A stretch of 64,000 nt of DNA from Theobroma cacao (GCF_000208745.1 NC_030851.1:16074495-16138494); one strand, 5' to 3'; positions 1 to 12,432 are shown, counted from the stretch's first letter. The notes: generated from the letters alone by a model not told the origin. A program made the numbers and translations.

Positions 1-1130
1 GATTCCTAGGCCAAGACCTGAATGGACTAAAGCTAAAACCAAAAAGGTTCAAACAAATTTTAAGGCAATTAATACTTTACATTGTGCCTTGACTCCTACA
101 GAATTTAACAAAGTGTCAAGCTACACCACTGCGAAACAAGTTTGGGATAAACTTAGAATCATTCATGAAGGGACTTCACAAGTCAAGGAGTCCAAAATTG
201 CTCCCTTAACCCATAACTATGAAATGTTCAAGATGGAACCTAGTGAAGATATCCCCAGCATTCTTGATAGGTTTATTAACATCACCAACAAACTTAGTCA
301 ATTAGGTAAGCCAATTCCTGAACATGAACTTGTCAAAAGGCTTGCTAAGAAAAGCTACGGAAGAGATTAAAGTTCCTCATGGAAGATCATAATTAAAAAT
401 GAATCTAACAAGAAAGAAGTTATTATATGTTTTGAGTGCAAAAAACCAGGACACTTCAAATCAAAATGCCCATTGTCGAAAGAGGATACTCCTAAGTAAA
501 ATAGAAAATGAAAGAAAGCTACGGTGGCTGCAACCTAGTCTAATAGTGATACATCAAGTTCAGAAGTTGAAGAGAAAATGGAAAAAAAAAAAAAGCAAAC
601 CTATGTCTGATGGCCAAAGATGATGAATCTGAGGTATCCTCTACCCTTTGTGATATTTCAATTGATGAATTTCAAGAAGAATATGAATGCCTCTATGATG
701 AGTTTGAAAAACTTGCATCAAAATATAAAGCCTTAAAAAGAAAGACTACATCTCTTGAGAATGATCTAGAAAAGATAAGATATGATTTCAACTCTATTTT
801 TTAACAAAGAGATTTCTTTCAAACTGAACAAGAACATTCTAAAACAGATTTTAAACTTTAGAAATTGGAACTTGAAAACATAAATGAAGCGTTGCAAAAG
901 GAAATTGATGAAAACATTGCTCTTAAGGGCTTGACAAGAGAAACATCAAGAAGAAATACAACCTTTAAGCGAAATTCTCATGGTTACTCATCTAAGTGTT
1001 ATGTATGTGGCAAAATAGGTTATCTTTCTTATGAATGTCATAAAAGAAAAAGCACTCAAAGAACAAAAATGATTTAAGTACCAAAAGGCTCTCATGTATC
1101 AACTAACCTTCAAGGACCCATCAAGGTATG
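1..1130 (+). pseudogene. copia gag relic with zinc knuckles
   Basis: Broken gag of the plus-strand copia element. Residues encoded at 89-370 match the copia gag (UBN2-type) core, including a KVSSYTTAKQVWDKL stretch and a [20 protein letters not shown] stretch. A CCHC knuckle, [14 protein letters not shown], is intact at 428-469. A second knuckle at 997-1038 has Tyr in place of the zinc-binding His. The frame is interrupted repeatedly (stops near 368, 497 and 802). At 1108-1135 there is one copy of the gag-pol spacer (GPIKVWVPI) that is triplicated in the minus-strand relative. Confidence 0.8.
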
Positions 1131-1230
1131 GGTACCTATTAGGAAAGATTGAAAATATGTTTTACAGGTTGAGCTAAACCAAGAGGACATATGTTCAAAA
1201 GCTCAACTGAAGCAGAAGCAACCATGGTAC

Positions 1231-2413
1231 ATGGATAATGGCTATTCAAGACATATGATAGGAAATGAAATGCTATTTGCTCAACTGGATAAGAAAAAAT
1301 GCGGTACAGTATCATTTGGTGATGATTCAAAAGGCAGAATTCATGGTATAGGAACTATTGGTAAAAATTATAATGCTCAAATAAATCATGTTCTGTTTGT
1401 TAAAGGCTTAAAGCATAATCTATTAAGTATCAGTCAATTGTGTGACAAAGGGTTTAAAGTATGTTTTGATTCACATAAATGTGAAGTTATAGATATTAGT
1501 ACCAACAAAATTGCATTTATAGGAAAAAGAATCAAAAACATGTATGTCATATTTCTTGAAGATCTTGACCTAGATTGTGAGACATGTCTTATGGTAAATG
1601 ATGAAAATGATAACTAGTTATGGCATCGAAGACTTGGACATGCAAGCATGCATACCATTTCAAAACTAATGAGAAAAAATTTGGTTATTGGATTACTTAA
1701 AATAAAATTCGAAAATGATCAGATTTGTGATGCTTGTCAATTAAGGAAACAAGTTAGAACATCATTCAAAGCCAAAAAGATTATTTCCACTTCTAGACCT
1801 CTTGAATTGTTACATATAGATTTATTTGGTCCAATCAGCATAACCAACATATGAGGCAAGTCATATGGTTTTGTGATAGTTAATGACTATTCCAGATATA
1901 CTTGGGTCTACTTCCTTGCTTACAAAAATGATGCATGACTTACATTTGCAAATCACTATAAAAGAGTTCAAAATGGAAAAAAGACTTCTCATTATCAGCA
2001 TTAGAAGTGATCATGGTGGTGAGTTTGAAGGAGACGAATTTAAAAATTTTTACAATGACAAAAGGTTAGATCACAACTTTTCCACACCTAAAACACCTCA
2101 ACAAAATGGAGTTGTTGAGACAAAAAATTGAACTTTAAAAGAAATGGCTCGAACCATGCTTTATGAAAACAATTTACCAAAGTATTTTTTGGCAAAAGCT
2201 GTTAATACAGCAGCCTACATTCTAAATAGAGTTTCAATAAAGGCCATGATATCTAAAACTCCTTATGAATTATACAAAGGCAGAAAACCAAATATTTCTC
2301 ATTTTAGAAGTTTCGGTTGTAAATGTTTTGTTTTGAACAATGAAAAACATATTCTTGGAAAATTTGATGCTAAAAGTGATGAGGCAATATTTCTAGGTAA
2401 CCAAGGGAGTTAG
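1231..2413 (+). pseudogene. copia gag-pre-integrase and integrase relic
   Basis: Part of the pol polyprotein of the plus-strand copia relic. It starts with the protease-proximal YMDNGYSRHM stretch; the active-site DSG of copia protease usually lies here, and this copy reads DNG. The gag-pre-integrase zinc motif (HRRLGH...CDACQLRK) lies at about 1624-1760. The integrase core follows with HIDLFGP (first Asp), RSDHGGEF (second Asp) and QQNGVVE (Glu). Stops after 1614, at 1852 and at 2128, plus a frameshift near 1900-1980, break the frame. Similarity ends at AIFLG near 2397, where the internal deletion begins. Pairs closely with 32886-34005 on the other strand. Confidence 0.85.
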
Positions 2414-3324
2414 TCACTAAAATTCAAAAGTGAAGTTGGCTGCTTAAAGATAAGCTCTTAATCGATTAAATTCTTACTTAACCAATTAACAAAGTAAAGC
2501 AAATTGTGAGACAGAGAAGACTTAATCGACTAAGAAGTATGGTTAGCCTGCTAAAAGCTCACTGTCAGAGAATTTGAATTTGAATGTCTGAAGACAAACT
2601 AACTACTAGAAAGGGTTTTAAACTGTTTCCAATGGTTTTAAGCTGTCAACATCCATCAGAGTTGATTTTTTAAATATAAAAGACATCTCCAACAACTGAG
2701 AATATCAAGATATGCTTTCAAAAACAAAAAGAGACCAAAAATAGCAAAAATTCTCTCAATCTTCTTATGTTTCACTTTAATCTTTGTAATAGAGTTTACC
2801 GCTTCATCTTGTACCATTCAAATCAAGTTAGTGATCATAGGTACTTTTTCATATTTATACTCCTTGATTACTTAGAGTGTGCGAGGCACTCTAAAGGGAT
2901 TAATTAAGCTTGGGTTAGCTTGGTTGCTATTATAGGTTCTAACTTAGCCTTAGAAAAGTTAGTTTTAGGGGTTTGGTTGATCTCGAGAAAAATCATTGTT
3001 CAAGGTTGTGGTTGAGCCTATGAAAAGCCATTGTAAAAGCTTAGTGGAAGCTTGGGAATTCCACTGATTCTAGTGAATTGATTTGAAATCCTTGATTGGA
3101 AGATCAAGATAAGGGATGTAGGTCAAAGAGACCAAAGCACTATAAATCTTTGTGCATTGTCTACCCTCTTTTATTCTTTCTTTTCATTCTCCTTTAAAGC
3201 ATCATTCTATCTAGTTTTCAAATTTTTATCATCTACCGTTAACAAGCTCAAAATTAAAGGTTAAGATTAGTGACATTTAGAAAGAGCTATTCACCCCCTT
3301 CTAGCACACACCTAAGGACCAACA
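2405..3324 (+). repeat. truncated 3' LTR of the plus-strand copia relic
   Basis: No coding sequence. It contains TTAATCGATTAA and TTAATCGACTAA palindrome-like motifs (about 2459 and 2522), a T/A-rich promoter-like stretch near 2670-2770, and segments matching the reverse complement of the LTRs at 26769-27925 and 35876-37019, including the region around 'cactctaaaggg' and 'ccaagcttgg'-type motifs. It ends GGACCAACA at 3324. The expected TGTTGGCTCC start is missing, so the LTR is 5'-truncated by the same deletion that removed RT and RNase H. Confidence 0.7.
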
Positions 3325-3459
3325 TCCATGACTTAACTCGTGGCTATTATTCATGTTGTTCAGATATAATTGAGTAATTGGTTGTCTTGAGTGGAAGCAT
3401 CCACCCGAGCGTCGAACAGATTATCCTATACTTAAGTGAAGAGGGCGTAATCCGTAACA
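3325..3459 (+). repeat. 3' end of the gypsy 5' LTR
   Basis: Matches the end of the 3' LTR at 10029-10161: both run CCATGACTTAAC-TGTGGCTATTATTCATG, then TTCAGATATAAT, then TACTTAAGTGAA, ending CGTAACA here and CCTGACA there. The rest of this LTR lies to the left of the copia insertion, outside the window. Confidence 0.75.
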
Positions 3460-3461
3460 GT

Positions 3462-3473
3462 TGGTATCAGAGC
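3462..3473 (+). other. primer-binding site (tRNA-iMet) of the gypsy element
   Basis: TGGTATCAGAGC lies two bases after the LTR end, the standard plant LTR-retrotransposon primer-binding site complementary to the 3' end of initiator methionine tRNA. Confidence 0.85.
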
Positions 3474-3566
3474 ACAATGAGACGTGCTGAGCGAAAAAGC
3501 AAACATGGTGACCACGCGAAGTTCACCAAAGGACCATAAGAGGATTAATGACCTATAGGTTGCAGT

Positions 3567-5321
3567 GGTCGCTAATAACTCTATTATATAGAGTTATTTT
3601 GACACATTTTGGGGGCTTAAATAGTGAGATCTTTAAGATTGTAGATTCGAATCGTAGCATCTAAGGTGTTTTTTTAGTTTAAGTTTGATTACGTGTTTAG
3701 TAGTTAATTTCAGTTATTTAAGTTAAATTTTATGTTATTTTGTTTTAAATTACATTAAGAGTAGTATTGGTAATTTCTCTTATTGCTTTTGTAAGAAATT
3801 TGATGAAAAAGGCTCATTTGATGAAAATCCATGCAAGTATGGTGATGGCTTCATTTGTATATGTTGCGGTATTTTGACCATATCTCTGTATAAAGAACTC
3901 CAAATGAAGTGATTCTTGAACCAATAGACTTATAAGAGGAAGGCATACAACTTTTATGTTGATACTTCACCCAGTTTGGATTGGATCATGGTCAAAATAT
4001 TTGTCTAATTCAAAGCACTATAGCAATATACATGGACTGAATATGATGCAGTATTTGGAGCATATCATTGGAAATTGAAAAGATAGGGCTACAACTTTTA
4101 TGTTTATCACTTTTCCCAGTTCACACCAGATTAGAGTAAAAATCATATTCAAATTTGATAGATCGTCGCAACACTAGGAGAACAAAGCTGCAGCGCTGGT
4201 GAAAAGAAGCTCACCATACAATTTTCTCGAGAGCTCAGTGCTGGAGAAGTAGCGTTGCAACACTACTGTAGCAAAAAAACCAGCACCACAGCTCCAAGAA
4301 ATCAAGGCCGCGACACTGGGCGATTTTCTAAAAATAAAAATTTGACGGGATTTTGGAAATTAAGTTACTTAGAGCTTATTTAAAGAACCTTTTTCAAAGG
4401 TTTTAAGGAGGAGGCAGCAACCAACTATTCTAGAGATTTAGAACCGAGAACAAAGTAAGAAAACAAAAGAATTTGAGAGAGAATGGAGATCATAAAGCTT
4501 CAATAATTAGTTTTTTTCTCTACTTTTGTGTTTTTCCTATTTTCTTTGACTTTGATTCATGGCTAAATTTCTTTGGATACTGTTTTTATTTGTTATTATG
4601 AGCTAAATTATCTTTCTAGGATTGTGGTGAATTTCAACATGTAGTTTGAATATTAGTTTCTTTTTTATTTATCATGAATGGTTGTAGTTGTGTTGATTCA
4701 AATATGTTCTTAATGCTTTTGATTGCTTGACCAACAATTAACTGATTTGTGAATCTAATGAGACTCGACAAAGAGATTTTAGATTGGACTAAGGTTTGAA
4801 TAATGTATGTTTATGTCACTTAGGTGATCTGCTTTGCAATTCGAGTAGACATACGCCAATTGCCATACATAGCCACATTAGGACACTTGCTTAATGAACT
4901 TAATTTAATTAATTCCTATAGATATATAGTGAACTAATTAAGTTAGGTATTTATATGAGCAACTCAACGGAAACTTGTCCATAGCTTTGGATTATAGGTT
5001 AGTCAAGCCACTCAAGAAAGATAAATGATAAGAAAAGCTGGTATCAGATAAAATGTTGAATAAACCCATAATCCTAGGTCTTTAATATATTGTTTTTCTT
5101 AACTTATTTAATTTGTTAGTTTATTTAGTGTTGATTTTTAATTATTTTTAATTAGTTTTTCTTATATTTTTGAATTACTTAAATAAGATTAATTTGTTTT
5201 ATAATTTTAGTACTTAGTGAAACTTTAGAAACAAATCTCCGTGGGAACGATACTCTACTTATCACTATACAACTTGTTCGATACGTATACTTGTGTATAC
5301 AAAATCAACAACAACTGCAGT
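3567..5321. repeat. non-coding insertion in the gypsy leader, type uncertain
   Basis: About 1.75 kb without retroviral coding similarity between the gypsy leader and its gag. It opens with a 10-bp perfect inverted repeat around a 3-base centre (ATAACTCTAT / ATAGAGTTAT, 3575-3597). It closes with CGTGGGAACGATACTC... and GTATACAAAATCAACAACAAC, which resembles the end of a plant LTR. TGCAGT occurs at both edges (3561-3566 and 5316-5321), a possible target-site duplication. It could be a solo LTR or a non-autonomous element; no clear TG...CA pair was seen. Confidence 0.4.
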
Positions 5322-6388
5322 AAAAGCTCAGATGGTCCTGCGAAAGCGAATAGATGAAATTGAGATTGTCTAGTAAGAACTATCTAAGATGATTAATACC
5401 CTAAATGATGAGACCAGGGATGCGTTAAGCACTCTCCAAGGCAAGATTAGGAAATTGAAAGCTCAGGTAAATCTTTTGGTTATTGTTGTAGGTAATATTA
5501 GTGAAAACTCAAGAGATCAAGGTAAAAGTGCCAAAGTGCCAAAGTGCCAAAGCTCAACCAATATGAAGGGCCAGAGATGCTAAGGAGTTGGAGAACTTCC
5601 TCTTTGATATTGATCAGTATTTTCGAGCTATGCACACCAAGTCGAAGGAGGATAAAGTGGCGATGGCTTCAATGTATCTTGTTAGGGATGCAAAGTTATG
5701 GTGGCATTCCAAAATTCATTGATAAAGAGTGCTGCATCAACACTTGAACAGACCTCAAGCAAGAACTGAAGAACCAATTTCTACCTAAGAATGTTAAGTA
5801 TATGGCGTGGCGAAAGCTACGATAGTTGTCATAAATGGGATCAATGCGGGAGTTTGTCAGGACCTTCTATACTCTCATGCTAAATATTAGAGATATGAAC
5901 GAAAAGATAGATTGTTCTATTTCCTCAAAAGTCTCAAACCATGGTCGAGTACGGAGTTATAGTGATAGAAGGTACAGGATGTGACTTCGGCAATGACGAC
6001 TACCAAGCACCTTATTGATTATAATGAAAACTCTAACAAAAAGAAATACCTTTTATCCAGGACCAGTAGCTCTAGCTCCAACAATGGGATAAAAGTTTTG
6101 AGAGTTAACAGACCCTCGAGTGAAGGAGGCAACAAGAGACCACTTTTTAGAGACTCACCCCAATTGAGAACAAACAAGTCGTGGAACTTCAAGCCACAAC
6201 CTCTAATATCTTGTTTTTTATGCAAAAAACCACATCGAATAGTTGATTATCCTCACCGAGTAGCTCTTAATGGGATATGCATTGGCAATGTTGAGACACC
6301 ATCACCCCACACCATAGTCGAAGAACAGAGGAAGAGCCGGCATGAATGGGTTTCATTCATTTCCTCAACACTTTACAAACGTGATTAA
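5322..6388 (+). pseudogene. gypsy gag relic
   Basis: Decayed gag of the chromovirus. A coiled-coil-like stretch (TLQGKIRKLKAQVNLLV) is encoded at 5389-5500. The retrotransposon-gag core is recognisable at about 5580-5710 as AKELENFLFDIDQYFRAMHT and WWHSKI, in a different frame from the upstream part. Near 6212-6253 the CFLCKKPHRIVDYP stretch corresponds to the single CCHC knuckle, but its last Cys is lost. Multiple stops and frameshifts. Confidence 0.75.
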
Positions 6389-6439
6389 AAAGATGGAGAA
6401 GGAGCCCCAACGAGGTGCAATCTAAAGGTTAAGAAAGAC

Positions 6440-7910
6440 TTTGGACAGATAAAAGCAATTAACTCACCAACCTTCGTTATTGTGGGGAATTCAAAAAATG
6501 TGAAGATCAAGATTGGTTCTTGGGAAAAGAGTGTAAATTGAACTGTAGCTACAATAGATTATTTTGACTTTGACTTTGTCTTTAAATTAGATTTCATGAC
6601 AAAAGCACAGACCATTCCATTTGCTGTGACTACTTTATGTTTTTTAAAGGACAACCATGTGTGGTATCAACTACAATTCTACCTAAGAGTAGGAAGAAGG
6701 TTATATCAGCCATTCAAATTAATAACAAATTAAAAGAGGAAAATTGTCCTACATGGCGGTGTCGATCTACAAAGGTGGAGAAAGCCATGATCTAGTACTT
6801 GTAGGAGTAAAGTTAGTTTTAGAAGAATGTAAGGATATGATACCAAAACAATTACATAAAACGCTACCACCTCAACGAACAATTGATCACGAGATAGAAC
6901 TACTTTCGAGTTAAGCCGTGAGCAAAAGTATCATATAGGATGGCTCCCCCAAAGCTAGCATAGCTAAGGAAACAAGTTTACAATTGTGCGTGGACCATCG
7001 AGCTCTAAACAAGTTCAAAGTACAAAATAAATATCATATTCCTCTAATAATATATATATTTAACCAGTTGAGTTGTGCAAAGTAATTTTCCAAATTAGAT
7101 CTTAAGTTTGGCTATATTCAAGTTAGAATTGCTGATGGGGATGAATCGAAAACCACTTGTGTCACACGGTATAATGCATTTGAATTTCTTGTTATACTTT
7201 TTGGACTAACCAATGCTCTTACCACATTTTGTACATTGATGAATCAGGTTTTTCATGACTATTTGGACAAGTTTGTTGTACTTTACTTGGACGACATCAT
7301 ATACAACTCAACACTGAAGGAGTATCAAAACATTTGCGAAAAGTGTTTCAAAGGCTTCGGGATAATCAATTATATATGAATAGGAAGAAGTGAGCTTTTG
7401 CACAAACTCGAATTCAGTTTTTAGGTCATATCATTGAGCAGGGTCACTCTTGAATAGACATGTAGAAGGTGAAGGCCATTAAGGAATGGGCGACTCCTAA
7501 GAATACAATCGAACTTTGCTCATTCTCAAGGCTAGCTATTTATTACCGGAGATTTATGGAAGGCTATTCAAAAAAGACGATGGTACTCACGAAATTACTC
7601 AAGAATGAGCAAAAGTGGAGTTAGACACAACAATTTCAAGTCACTTTCGAAGGCTTGAAAAAGGTAATGATGACAGACCCTATTTTAGCCCTCCCAAACA
7701 ACGAAAAGCCTTTTGAGGTACAGACAGATGCATCAGACTTTGCTCTCAGAGGAGTATTGTTACAAGAACAACACCCAATTAAGTTTAAAAGATGTAAACT
7801 GAACGAAGTAGAAAGAAAATACATGGCATAGGAGAAAGAACTACTAACAATGATTCATTGTTTACGAGGTGTGATGACACTACTTGTTAGGATCTTAATT
7901 CGTGGTTAAG
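6440..7910 (+). pseudogene. gypsy protease, reverse transcriptase and RNase H relic
   Basis: Decayed pol. Aspartic protease-like sequence is weak at about 6470-6700. Reverse transcriptase is visible from about 6970 (CVDHRALNKF) to the YLDD catalytic box at 7284-7295, inside VVLYLDDIIYNS. RNase H follows: FEVQTDASDFALRGVLLQ at about 7715-7770, then KRCKLNEVERKYMA and a stop where the family normally continues. Numerous in-frame stops make it non-functional. Confidence 0.85.
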
Positions 7911-9376
7911 ATTGACAACACTGCTGTAAGCCACTTTCTCACACAACCAAAACTTACAAAAGCGAGATGGAAAGAGCTCCTAGCTGAGTTTGATTTCTCC
8001 TTTGAGCACAAAATCGAAAGGACCAACAATGTAACAAACTCCCTAAGTAGAAAGATCGAGTCCACAACTCTTAGGGTGATAGTGCCAATGATAGCCAGCA
8101 AAGTGACCACAAATATCCATAATCTTATTAAAGAAAACTTGCATCAAGATCCCCAAGCAATCGCCATCATGAAGTTTATGGAGAGTGGACAGTCAAAATA
8201 CTTTTGGGTGAAAAATAAACTTTTGCTAACAAAAAACCATGCATATTTGTTCTAAGAGTGAGAGAGTTGAGACAGAAGTTGATGTGAAAATGTCACGACA
8301 CCTTTTGGGTAAGACACCTAAGTTGGCAACGAACCGTTGCACCACTCAAACATGGTTACTATTAGCCTCATATGCAGCAAGATGTGATGGATTATACCAA
8401 GACATGTCTCATTTGCGAACAAGACAAAATGGACAAACAGAGACAGACGGGAATGCTCGAACCTCTACCAGTGCCAACCAAATCATGGGAAAACATTTCT
8501 CTAGACTTCATAGTAAGACTTTCTAAAGTGGGAGATATGATAACGATCTTGGTAGTGGTGGACCATTTCTCCAACTACGCGACGGTCATCCCAGTGTAAA
8601 AGTTTGATTTAATAGAAGAAACGGGTTGTACGATTTTTAAACATGTGGTAAAATACTAGGGTGTTCCTAAAAGCATTATCAGTGACAAAGATCTAAGGTT
8701 TACATGTTTCTTTTAAAAAAAAAATTTCAAACTATTAAGGTCAGAACTCAACATCTCTTTCAATTATCACCCGTAAATAAATGGCTAGATAAAATGCTTT
8801 AATAGGTTACTAGAAGAATATCTGCGACACTTTGTATAGGCAAACCAAAAAAATTGGCCTTACCTGCTAAATGTGGCCAAACTATGTTTCAACTCTCAAA
8901 AATGCTCAGCCATTAATAAAACCCCTTTCGAAGTCATCACCAAATAACAACCTAGACTTCTCCATACCTAAATGGAATCATATAATGGGAAGAGTCCTCA
9001 AGCATTCAACTTTGCTAAAGAGTGTAGATAAAACACTGAAATCGTCAAAGCCTATTTAGAGGAAGCCTCAAACTGCATGAAGAAATGGGTAGATAAAGAT
9101 TGAAAGGAGCAACACTTTAAGGTAGGAGACTTGATACTAGTGAAGTTGGTACTCGAACAATTTCAATTCTTAAGGGAAAGAGATCGAAAAATGGTGCAGA
9201 AGCATGAAGGCCCAACACCAATTATGGCCAAGGTGGGGAAAACTTCTTACAAGCTTGATCTGCCCAAGTGGATGAAGGTACACCTCGTGTTTTACATCAA
9301 TAACCTAAAGCCATTCCATGCAGATCTAATAGATGCAAACATGAGTCAAGCTACGAGAGCCACCATCACAACATAG
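7902..9376 (+). pseudogene. gypsy RNase H end and integrase relic
   Basis: Continuation of the chromovirus pol. The sequence encoded at 7902-8060 is the RNase H C-terminus and connection (KARWKELLAEFDFSFEHK; NVTNSLSRK). At 8372-8600 the integrase zinc finger end (CLICEQDK) and core start (WENISLDFIVRLSK, VVVDHFSNYATVIPV) are in frame. At about 9131-9340 the integrase C-terminal SH3-like segment reads KVGKTSYKLDLP and VHLVFYINNLKPFHAD. Interrupted by many stops. Confidence 0.82.
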
Positions 9377-9530
9377 AGTAGAGGAGATTTTGGCAAGAAG
9401 GATGACGACAATCAATCGACGATCAACATAGGAGTATTTAGTGAGATGGGACAATTTATGGCCAGATGAAATCACTTAGGAGAAGGAAGCCGATCTCCGC
9501 ACCTTCAAGCAAAAGATTGAAGAATTCTAA
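9376..9530 (+). pseudogene. chromodomain remnant of the gypsy integrase
   Basis: In one frame this reads RVEEILARRMTT, a stop, then EYLVRWDNLWPDEIT and, after another stop, EKEADLRTFKQKIEEF. This is the VEEIL...YLVKW...W.. signature of the chromodomain that ends chromovirus integrases. It places the element in the chromovirus branch of Ty3/gypsy. Confidence 0.75.
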
Positions 9531-9562
9531 GCCAACCAGTTAACAAAGGCGTCAACAGATTG

Positions 9563-9573
9563 AGTGGGGGAGG
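9563..9573 (+). other. polypurine tract of the gypsy element
   Basis: AGTGGGGGAGG immediately upstream of the 3' LTR, the usual plus-strand primer site in reverse transcription. Confidence 0.7.
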
Positions 9574-9574
9574 T

Positions 9575-10161
9575 TGTCATGAGCCAACCTTGTACAAGGC
9601 TATAATAAGGTAGAATTCCTTAGGAGATTAAGTTTTTTGTACTTCTAAAGGAGATATCCCTCCTTTCAAACATTGTAATGGCTCTTGGTAACATCTCTAG
9701 AAATACTTGTTAAGTCTTAAGGGAGAAAAACCCTTTAAGAAATGAATGTCCCTATCTTAAGCATTGTAATGGCTATTGGTGAAATACTTGTAAAATCTTG
9801 TAAACTCTTTATAGAGAGTGAGCAGTCAATAGGTTGTTAGGTTGTCTTAATGGTTCAGGTGTTTCTGTGGCTAGCCATTTAGGGTTACCCCTATGGCCTG
9901 ATGATGGCACGTTCTTTCTCTTAGTCTCTTTGTACTTATTTGTAATATTAATAAAACATTTTCTTTTATATAACACTGATGGTTGCATATATAGCATTCG
10001 GTATGCCCTTTGATTTTAATACTGCTTTCCATGACTTAACTTGTGGCTATTATTCATGCTTTTCAGATATAATCGAGCAATTGGCTAGCTTAGTGGAACT
10101 ATCCACACAAGCATTACATGAACTATTGTGTACTTAAGTGAAAATGGCATAATCCCTGACA
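9575..10161 (+). repeat. 3' LTR of the gypsy element
   Basis: Begins TGTCATGAGCC straight after a polypurine tract (AGTGGGGGAGG, 9563-9573) and ends CCTGACA; the terminal TGTCA/TGACA are inverted repeats. 587 bp. Its last 130 bases match the 5' LTR fragment at 3325-3459. Confidence 0.8.
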
Positions 10162-10593
10162 CAAAAGTATACACTAGTTTATTGTAAATGAAACTAACAA
10201 ATGCCATGAGGAAAATTTTTACTATGTATCATTGTTGGCGTGAACAAATTTTTTTTTTCTTCCCTTCAAAATAGTCCCTTCTCCTTTTCATGGCTATTAG
10301 CTAGTGGCCAAATTTGGCTCCTGCCGCTCAAGTGAGAGGGGCGAAACTGGCCTACTTATGTTGTCGACCTAGCGCAAGGTAAAGAAAAAGACAAAACTAA
10401 GAATAAAAAAACTTAAGTATCTTAAGGATAATTAGACATGACAAATTTTGTCATTAAATATAATAACATGTGGTAACACATGGACAATGACAATGAAATT
10501 TTTGCAAGTAGTTTATGTTAGTTGAACATACGTAACAATTCGTGTTTTTGATCCCCCTAATTCTGTTTAGTTACGGTCAGTTTCAATTGACGT
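10162..10593. other. intergenic gap between gypsy and PIF/Harbinger elements
   Basis: AT-rich unique-looking DNA; no gene or clear repeat seen. Confidence 0.5.
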
Positions 10594-12432
10594 TAAGGGT
10601 GTTTTTGTTTTGAAGTAAAAGTTTTTTCAGAAAACATTTATTGGACATATAGGTGTTTAAAGGACTGAAAATGAAATTCCAAAAGAAAATGTTTTACAAG
10701 TCAACAAGTAAAAGAAACATTGACTCCCAAAATTGTCTTACACCTTTGAGGGATGTAAGACAATTTCTTTAAGGCAAAAAAAAAAGACTACTGTTAATAA
10801 AAAACTTTTACCCTAAAGCTTGAGTTCGTAGCTTTGTCATCCCTTCTTCACCATCCATTTTTCCTCCTTGGGTTCCTCCATCGACGGTGGTAAAGCTCCC
10901 TCCAATGGCAAATCTCTCTTCTTTCAGTCAACTATGCTTTGGTTTCCTTTTTCCCTCTCAAATGTGAAATTTCCTTAGGTTATGTATGATTGAGCAAAAA
11001 ATATTGGGGATCTATAATTTTTGAAGTGTCTATACTTTATCTAGTTGCAAGTTATATAAAGATTGGTTGCTAGGTATTTAGGTATTTTTCATATTCTTCA
11101 AATCTGCTTATTGCTAGTTATGATTTTTGGCTTAGGTTACATAATCTTTCATTTGAAGTCAAGCTGAAATTTCATTTGAAGTGATTGTAATTGCATATGT
11201 TTTTGCTTGTGTTTAGGAATTTTGGTGATGTGATTATGGGATTAAACTATTAACCAAATAATGTGGTTGTTGGAGTTTTGGAATTGAAACAATTTTTCAT
11301 AAGACACTTGGATGTTTGAAAGTCAACGACTTTGTAGTTTCAACAATTAACCCAAAATCTTTTCTGGTTGAATGTTGATATTCTATTTAAAGTTACAAGT
11401 TTATTCTGAGTTTGACTAAATTTGAAAGTTAGGAGCAGAGAGGAATCTAAGGCTTTAAGTTTTTTTTTTTAGTTACAATTAGCAAGTCAGTTACAATTTT
11501 TTTTTTTGGTATCATTTATGCATGCTAGTTAGTGTCATGTTGGCATTAGCAATACTTGAAGGTAAGTATTTGAGAAAGTAGTAATTTTAAATGGTGTATG
11601 CATGATCCATGACTCGTTTTCTGTCTCCCTCCCTCTCCTATATTCTTTCAATATTTATTACGAACTTGTGGTTCTTTCAATGTTTATCAAGTAGTTCCCC
11701 CCTCCACCCCAAGTTTTAGCTGCATTTGGTAATTTTGATATGAGAATCCTTATCTTCTAGTTTGCACCATGATGCAATATGAGAAATATATCCACTTAAG
11801 AGAAAAATAAGTAAGTTTTTACAAATCCATATTTTTCTAAGAATTTTCTTATTATCTTATCTGGCTTTGCATTCTGTTACACCTTGCCACCTTGTGTTTT
11901 TCTCTTTTGTATTGTTTTGTTTTTTTTTTCTTTTTTATTTAAAAGAACTCAATATGCAATCAAAAGTTATTTTGGTTAATTAACTGTTAAATGTGATCAG
12001 TATGTTTGAAATGGTTGAAATAGTATATAACTTGAGTCTATGTTATGAGTGAATGTTGAGTAATCTATAAATTGGTAATGCATCCTAGTTTTGATTAATA
12101 TTAGAGATTGAATGGTTGTATGATCTCTCTCTCTATCTTTTGATTTTGCCCAGATTCTTGAACCACTTTCATTCTCATGTCACTAGGAGTTTATTCTATA
12201 TTCATGGAGATAAATAGCCTAAATAGCTAATTCATCTTGATTTTTTCAAATTATGCATCAAAAAGTATTGGTTTAAAAAGGAATATTAAGTACCAATGAC
12301 CAGCATGAGTTCAAGGCTTTGTAGATCCTAATTTGGTTTGTCTTTGTTGGGTTCTTATTCCTTCTTGTCCCCTATTTTGTGGTGTAATTTCCAACAGGTC
12401 TATTTAATGATTCCTTGTTTGGTGATTTTATT

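Larger units (their letters stand above)
1..3324 (+). mobile_element. Ty1/copia LTR retrotransposon relic, internally deleted
   Basis: Gag, gag-pre-integrase and integrase remnants read on the plus strand in the order gag-INT. The left end lies outside the window. Coding similarity stops at about 2400 in the integrase C-terminal part; sequence resembling the inside of a copia LTR follows directly, so reverse transcriptase, RNase H and the first part of the 3' LTR are deleted. The LTR ends at 3324 in GGACCAACA, the same terminus as the minus-strand copia element at 26769-37019, which is clearly a relative. The next bases (TCCATGACTTAAC) match the inside of the gypsy LTR at 10029, so this copy was inserted in that LTR. 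Several stops and frameshifts make it inactive. Confidence 0.85.
3325..10161 (+). mobile_element. Ty3/gypsy chromovirus relic
   Basis: Plus-strand gypsy element with gag, RT, RNase H, integrase and a C-terminal chromodomain in the usual order. The 3' LTR is 9575-10161. Only the last part of the 5' LTR (3325-3459) is in the window, because a copia element interrupts it. A primer-binding site for initiator tRNA-Met (TGGTATCAGAGC) follows at 3462. The coding region is full of stops and frameshifts, so this is an old, dead copy. An unrelated non-coding segment appears to interrupt the leader between about 3567 and 5321. Confidence 0.88.
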
